From positions 248,001-312,000 of the forward strand of contig CAWJPY010000006.1 of NCBI GenBank assembly GCA_963844865.1: a DNA stretch of 64,000 nucleotides, written 5' to 3'. How positions within the stretch are numbered: the first letter of the stretch is position 1; the number at the start of each line of letters is the position of its first letter. This DNA comes from CAWJPY01 sp963844865 (GTDB taxonomy: Bacteria; Acidobacteriota; Thermoanaerobaculia; Thermoanaerobaculales; Sulfomarinibacteraceae). The position numbers were made by a program, and so were the translations under genes. The notes beneath the pieces are model-generated. The model was given only the letters and a program-made list of their open reading frames with translations. It was not told the origin of the DNA and ran no database searches. Below, piece after piece: positions 60,804 through 64,000 of this stretch.

Positions 60804-61766
60804 GTGAGTCGGAACCAGCGCACGGCAGCCGAGGAGAGGGAATGGGACCGGTTCTGGGACCACGATCAGGTCTTCCAGGACACCCTACGCCGCGACTTCG
60901 CCGACTTCTTCCCGGCCAGGGTCCAAGCGGAGCTGACGCGTCGGCTGCCACCGCCCGAAGAGTGCCGGGTCATCGAGGTCGGCGGCGGCGGCGGCCGCTT
61001 TCTGGTGAAGTTCATGGCGGCAGGCTACCGAACGACCGCTCTCGACCTGAGCACGAGCGGTCTCGAGCAGGTGGAGGATCTGTCTCGTGCCATGGGCGTG
61101 CCCGCGGAGTGCATCCACGCGGACGTGTTCGACATACCCGAAACCCATCACGGCCAGTACGATCTCGTGTTTTCCATGGCATTCTGCGAGCACTTCCTGG
61201 GTGAGGAGAGACGGAGCGTCTTCGTGCAGCACGCGCGACTTGCTCGACCGGGCGGTCTCGTGATGATCATGGTGCCGAACCTCTTGTCACCGTTTCGCAT
61301 GTTCTGGCGTGGAGGGAGGAGACTGCTGTCCGCGATCCCGCTGCTTCGCCGGAAGCTCGGGATTCGATGGGTCGACGAACACCAGTACACCGCGTGGGAG
61401 CTCCGCCGACTCGTCGAATCGGCGGGCCTCAGCGTTCATCTCGGGATGGGGAGCTCGCTGGTCGAGGACGCCTACTTCTTCGTCTGGGGTGGATTGAAGA
61501 AGGCCATGATGCGCCCCTTCCGGCGCGATGCTCGCCTCCGCCGGGGGAAGTTCCTGGAGTGGCGAACGCCTCTCGACGACGTCCTCGGGGGGCATCTCTT
61601 CGTCGTCGCCACCCGCAGCGAAGGTCACGCTGACTCATGTGCGCGCCTTCATTCCGTAGCCACAGGACCGGCGGTTGATAGAACCCTCCCCCCGTTGACC
61701 ACCGGGGAAGGCGGAGTCCATCATCAGGCAAGCAACTGCGTCCCTTCTCCGGTCGCCGGGCGGTAA
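60804..61766 (+). CDS. Class I SAM-dependent methyltransferase
   Basis: 320 residues from GTG 60804, with GGAGG upstream. The SAM site is VIEVGGGGGRFLVKFMAAG (motif I), with LDLSTSGLEQVEDL as the acidic loop, YDLVFSMAFCEHF as motif II, and RPGGLVMIMVPN as post-II. It belongs to the Methyltransf_11/25 group, and the substrate is unknown. It is divergent from the sulfoquinovose synthase gene across a 296-base gap with no other feature. In a glycan cluster it may methylate a sugar; the last 55 residues look unstructured. Confidence 0.82.
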   Translation: MSRNQRTAAEEREWDRFWDHDQVFQDTLRRDFADFFPARVQAELTRRLPPPEECRVIEVGGGGGRFLVKFMAAGYRTTALDLSTSGLEQVEDLSRAMGVPAECIHADVFDIPETHHGQYDLVFSMAFCEHFLGEERRSVFVQHARLARPGGLVMIMVPNLLSPFRMFWRGGRRLLSAIPLLRRKLGIRWVDEHQYTAWELRRLVESAGLSVHLGMGSSLVEDAYFFVWGGLKKAMMRPFRRDARLRRGKFLEWRTPLDDVLGGHLFVVATRSEGHADSCARLHSVATGPAVDRTLPPLTTGEGGVHHQASNCVPSPVAGR

Positions 61767-62045
61767 TATGCAATGTGACCAAAGGTCTCCACTCCGCAAA
61801 GGAAAGACACGTCGGGGACGAGCGTTCATGGTAAGGACTGAACGAAGGCTTCGCCTGCCTACAAGACGCCTCGTCCTGTGTCGTGGCGGCTGCGGCCTGC
61901 CTGCCCTCGTCCCGAGACGGAAGGGGATCGCCACGCTGACTGAGGTATCATTTCATTCGGTGGCGATTCGGTTTTCAACGTAGGAGGAAGCGGCGGGCTG
62001 GGCGGAAAAGGTGGTTGAGACCTTCAATCGATTCTGAGGTGTAAG

Positions 62046-62261
62046 ATGGGTGACCAGGGCGCAGATCGTGGGATCGGAGACAACGCATTCGAGGCACAGG
62101 CGAGAGAGTCACAGCCTGGGATCGCGACCGAGTTCCTGCACTTTCTCATGACGAACAAGAAGTGGTGGCTGGCGCCTATCATCGTGGCACTTCTCCTGGT
62201 CGCGGCCTTGATCGTGCTCTCTGGCTCGGCGGCTGCGCCTTTCATCTACACGCTCTTTTGA
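62046..62261 (+). CDS. DUF5989 small membrane protein
   Basis: 71 residues. The second half, FLMTNKKWWLAPIIVALLL, ending in AAPFIYTLF, is the DUF5989 signature: one transmembrane helix and a conserved FIYTL tail. Such proteins sit in surface-glycan and exosortase-type clusters next to carbamoyltransferase and SGNH hydrolase genes. Here only the SGNH gene follows. The 279-base gap before it (61767-62045) holds no gene that I can support. Confidence 0.75.
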   Translation: MGDQGADRGIGDNAFEAQARESQPGIATEFLHFLMTNKKWWLAPIIVALLLVAALIVLSGSAAAPFIYTLF

Positions 62262-62543
62262 GACGCTGCCGTGCAGTTCCCGAGGTACAGCGGATGATCA
62301 GGTTGGCCCCCCATCATCTTCGGTCGACCCACGGTCGGCCCCTCGCGACGTGATCAGACGTGCAGTCCACAAAGAGGGAGTGTGTCGCACCCTCTTTCTC
62401 GCGCCACAGGATCAGTCGATCGTGGGTGCTCCGATACCGGCCCGAGGGCATTCCACCGGCACACCCTGCGCTGTGTGCCCTGGTGCAGGGGAGTCACGCG
62501 AGCATTCTGGCAGCATGTGCCCATCCAGAAACAAGGTAGCGGC

Positions 62544-63848
62544 ATGAAGAACGAAGTTGATGGGGTTCAACTCTCCAGGAGGAGCAAGCTGCTTCTCCTG
62601 GTCGTTTCCATCGTTGTCTCACTCTGTATCCTGGAGCTAGTCTCATGGTGGCGGTTGTCGTCGATACCAGACCTGGATGCCTACGACCGCGCGGTCACAT
62701 CGAATGATCGACCGCCTGAATCGGCGTTCGGAGAGAGAGAACGCGAGCGCAGCCAGGCGTTCGTCCTCCACCCCTACCTCGGGTACGTGCTCAACGCCGA
62801 TCCAAAGACCGCACGTGCGTTCGAAGCGAACAGGTTCGGTTTCCTCGGCCGTGAGCCCTCCCTGCAATCATTACCTGACACCGTGAGCATTGGGATCTTT
62901 GGCGGTTCAGCTGCTGCGCTGTTGTGCAGGAACGGTGACCTCGGCGAGGAGCTCGAGAAGAGAGGGCTGTTCCACGAGCAGCACGTAGCTGTGATCTGTG
63001 CTGCTCTGGGTGGCTACAAGCAGCCACAGGCGCTCATGGCCCTGGCTTACCTGCTGACGCTTGGAGTCGACCTTGATGTGGCCGTCAACATGGACGGCGC
63101 GAACGATGTAAGCGTACCTGTGAGCCAGTTCGACCGTTTCGGGGCTTTCCCTGCATATCCCGGCCCACGTTGGACATTCCTGTCCAGGGAGTCGCTCGAC
63201 CCCGGTGCGGTCAAAGCTATGGGGAGGATCTCGGTCCTCGAAGACGACAAAGGGCGGTGGGTGCGGTTCTTTGATCACTTGGGGGTGCTCAAAAGAAGCT
63301 TCACCGCTCGCCTACTGAAGAGGGTCGTCATCAACCACAAGGTCAGTCAAATACGCCTCGAGACAAGTCGGCTGGATAAACTCCAGTCGAATCCGGTGGA
63401 ACAATACAAGGTTCTTGGTCCTCAGGGTGTGTTCAACGGGTCCCAGATACTCACCGCAGCAGTCGATATATGGAGTCGATCTTCTCGCGAGATGGCGGAC
63501 CTTTGCGCGGGTAATGGCATCGAGTACTTCCACTTCCTTCAGCCAGCCAGCTGTTGCGGGACGTCGAAGACATTCACGAGTGAGGAGCAGAACGCCTTCA
63601 AGTGGTGGCCTGGGCAACGAGAGAACCTCGAACAGGGATACTCCTTGCTCGAGAAGGCAGGAGCTCTCCTGCGAACTGAGGGTGTGGCCTTCACGGACCT
63701 CACCGGGGTCTTCGACAATGAGAACGGGACCGTCTACGTCGACAATCTCCATGTCAACCGATTGGGTAACCACATCATCGCGGCAGAAATCGCGGACGTG
63801 ATCGCTCGCCGGCTGCAACGCGGCATGACCAGCCCCGGTGCGAACTGA
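62544..63848 (+). CDS. Membrane-anchored SGNH/GDSL-like hydrolase
   Basis: 434 residues from ATG 62544. One N-terminal anchor helix (about 15-35) is followed by an extracytoplasmic domain. All four SGNH blocks are visible: IGIFGGSAAALL with S122 as nucleophile, ALGGYKQ (Gly), MDGANDVS with N187, and DNLHVNRLGNH with D400 and H403. Relatives in polysaccharide clusters remove or add O-acyl groups on glycans. Codon use is less GC-biased here than in the rest of the window, which may mean recent transfer. It pairs with the DUF5989 gene; the 282 bases between them show nothing clear. Confidence 0.8.
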   Translation: MKNEVDGVQLSRRSKLLLLVVSIVVSLCILELVSWWRLSSIPDLDAYDRAVTSNDRPPESAFGERERERSQAFVLHPYLGYVLNADPKTARAFEANRFGFLGREPSLQSLPDTVSIGIFGGSAAALLCRNGDLGEELEKRGLFHEQHVAVICAALGGYKQPQALMALAYLLTLGVDLDVAVNMDGANDVSVPVSQFDRFGAFPAYPGPRWTFLSRESLDPGAVKAMGRISVLEDDKGRWVRFFDHLGVLKRSFTARLLKRVVINHKVSQIRLETSRLDKLQSNPVEQYKVLGPQGVFNGSQILTAAVDIWSRSSREMADLCAGNGIEYFHFLQPASCCGTSKTFTSEEQNAFKWWPGQRENLEQGYSLLEKAGALLRTEGVAFTDLTGVFDNENGTVYVDNLHVNRLGNHIIAAEIADVIARRLQRGMTSPGAN

Positions 63849-63930
63849 ACGCCGGTCCGACGCTTGCCCGCGTCGGACCATGGCCGCATGCTGACCTCGG
63901 TGCAGTACCTCTATGTCAACGAGCAAGCAG

Positions 63931-63960
63931 AAAAAACGAGCCCGGCAATTGCCGGGCTCG
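63931..63960 (-). terminator. Rho-independent terminator for a minus-strand gene to the right
   Basis: CGAGCCCGGCAA/TTGCCGGGCTCG is a perfect 24-base palindrome at 63937-63960, with six A at 63931-63936. On the minus strand this is a stem followed by six T, a textbook terminator. It implies that a minus-strand gene ends just past the window. It may also slow plus-strand transcripts from the SGNH gene. Confidence 0.7.
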
Positions 63961-64000
63961 ATGGACTCCAGTACGTGGGACCATCAATTGGCGAGCGAGG

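Noticed and set aside
1..64000. tRNA, rRNA or transposase genes
   Set aside because: I saw no T-arm-like GGTTCGAATCC pattern with cloverleaf, no rRNA signature and no DDE or tyrosine transposase reading frame.

Overview
The window is a GC-rich bacterial chromosome segment. Outer-membrane barrel proteins, a type IV-type prepilin, an OprD-like porin and lipid-linked polysaccharide genes point to a Gram-negative cell. A cytochrome bc complex and a caa3-type oxidase show aerobic respiration. The gene mix would fit an acidobacterial, myxobacterial or other deltaproteobacteria-like lineage, but nothing here fixes the phylum. I saw no rRNA, tRNA, CRISPR array or transposase.

Layout. 0-10.4 kb: end of a Dcp peptidase, a B12/radical SAM protein, a lone prepilin, a sugar porter plus porin pair, a secreted DUF11 protein, a beta-hydroxyacid dehydrogenase and an outer-membrane protein. 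10.5-15.4 kb: a KaiB/PAS/GAF histidine kinase, a Kch-like potassium channel and a small MscS channel. 14.8-22.1 kb (minus): a tight glucose/pentose-phosphate operon, rpiB, tal-pgi fusion, zwf, pgl, glk, mscS. 22.8-28.9 kb (plus): cytochrome oxidase coxB, coxA, coxC, ctaG and a small membrane subunit, then Rieske protein and a cytochrome b fused to cytochrome c. 29.1 kb: a transglutaminase-fold protein lacking its cysteine.

30.3-36.1 kb (minus): an unusual pathway of a GNAT-deacetylase fusion, a lysine 2,3-aminomutase-like radical SAM enzyme, two D-Ala-D-Ala-ligase-like ATP-grasp enzymes and a second GNAT. The last four are translationally coupled. I read this as synthesis of an acylated beta-lysine peptide, possibly a compatible solute. 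It is the best candidate for an undescribed system here.

36.6-63.8 kb: surface polysaccharide genes (UDP-sugar dehydrogenase, GDP-fucose synthase, chain-length protein, two O-antigen ligase/polymerase-like proteins, WecA-like transferase, WecB epimerase, aminotransferase, dTDP-glucose dehydratase with a membrane anchor, flippase, glycosyltransferase, methyltransferase, SGNH hydrolase). A UDP-sulfoquinovose synthase homologue and a sulfotransferase sit in the same cluster, suggesting a sulfonated and/or sulfated glycan. Two small toxin-antitoxin-like pairs lie at 39-43 kb between copies of an identical hairpin.

Two sequence-level themes run through the window. Four families of intergenic repeats recur. 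Single-base indels, mostly +1, are concentrated in a few genes (coxA, ugd, the sulfoquinovose synthase, the sugar porter and the kinase), while their immediate neighbours are intact. This looks more like local consensus error than decay, but raw reads are needed to decide.
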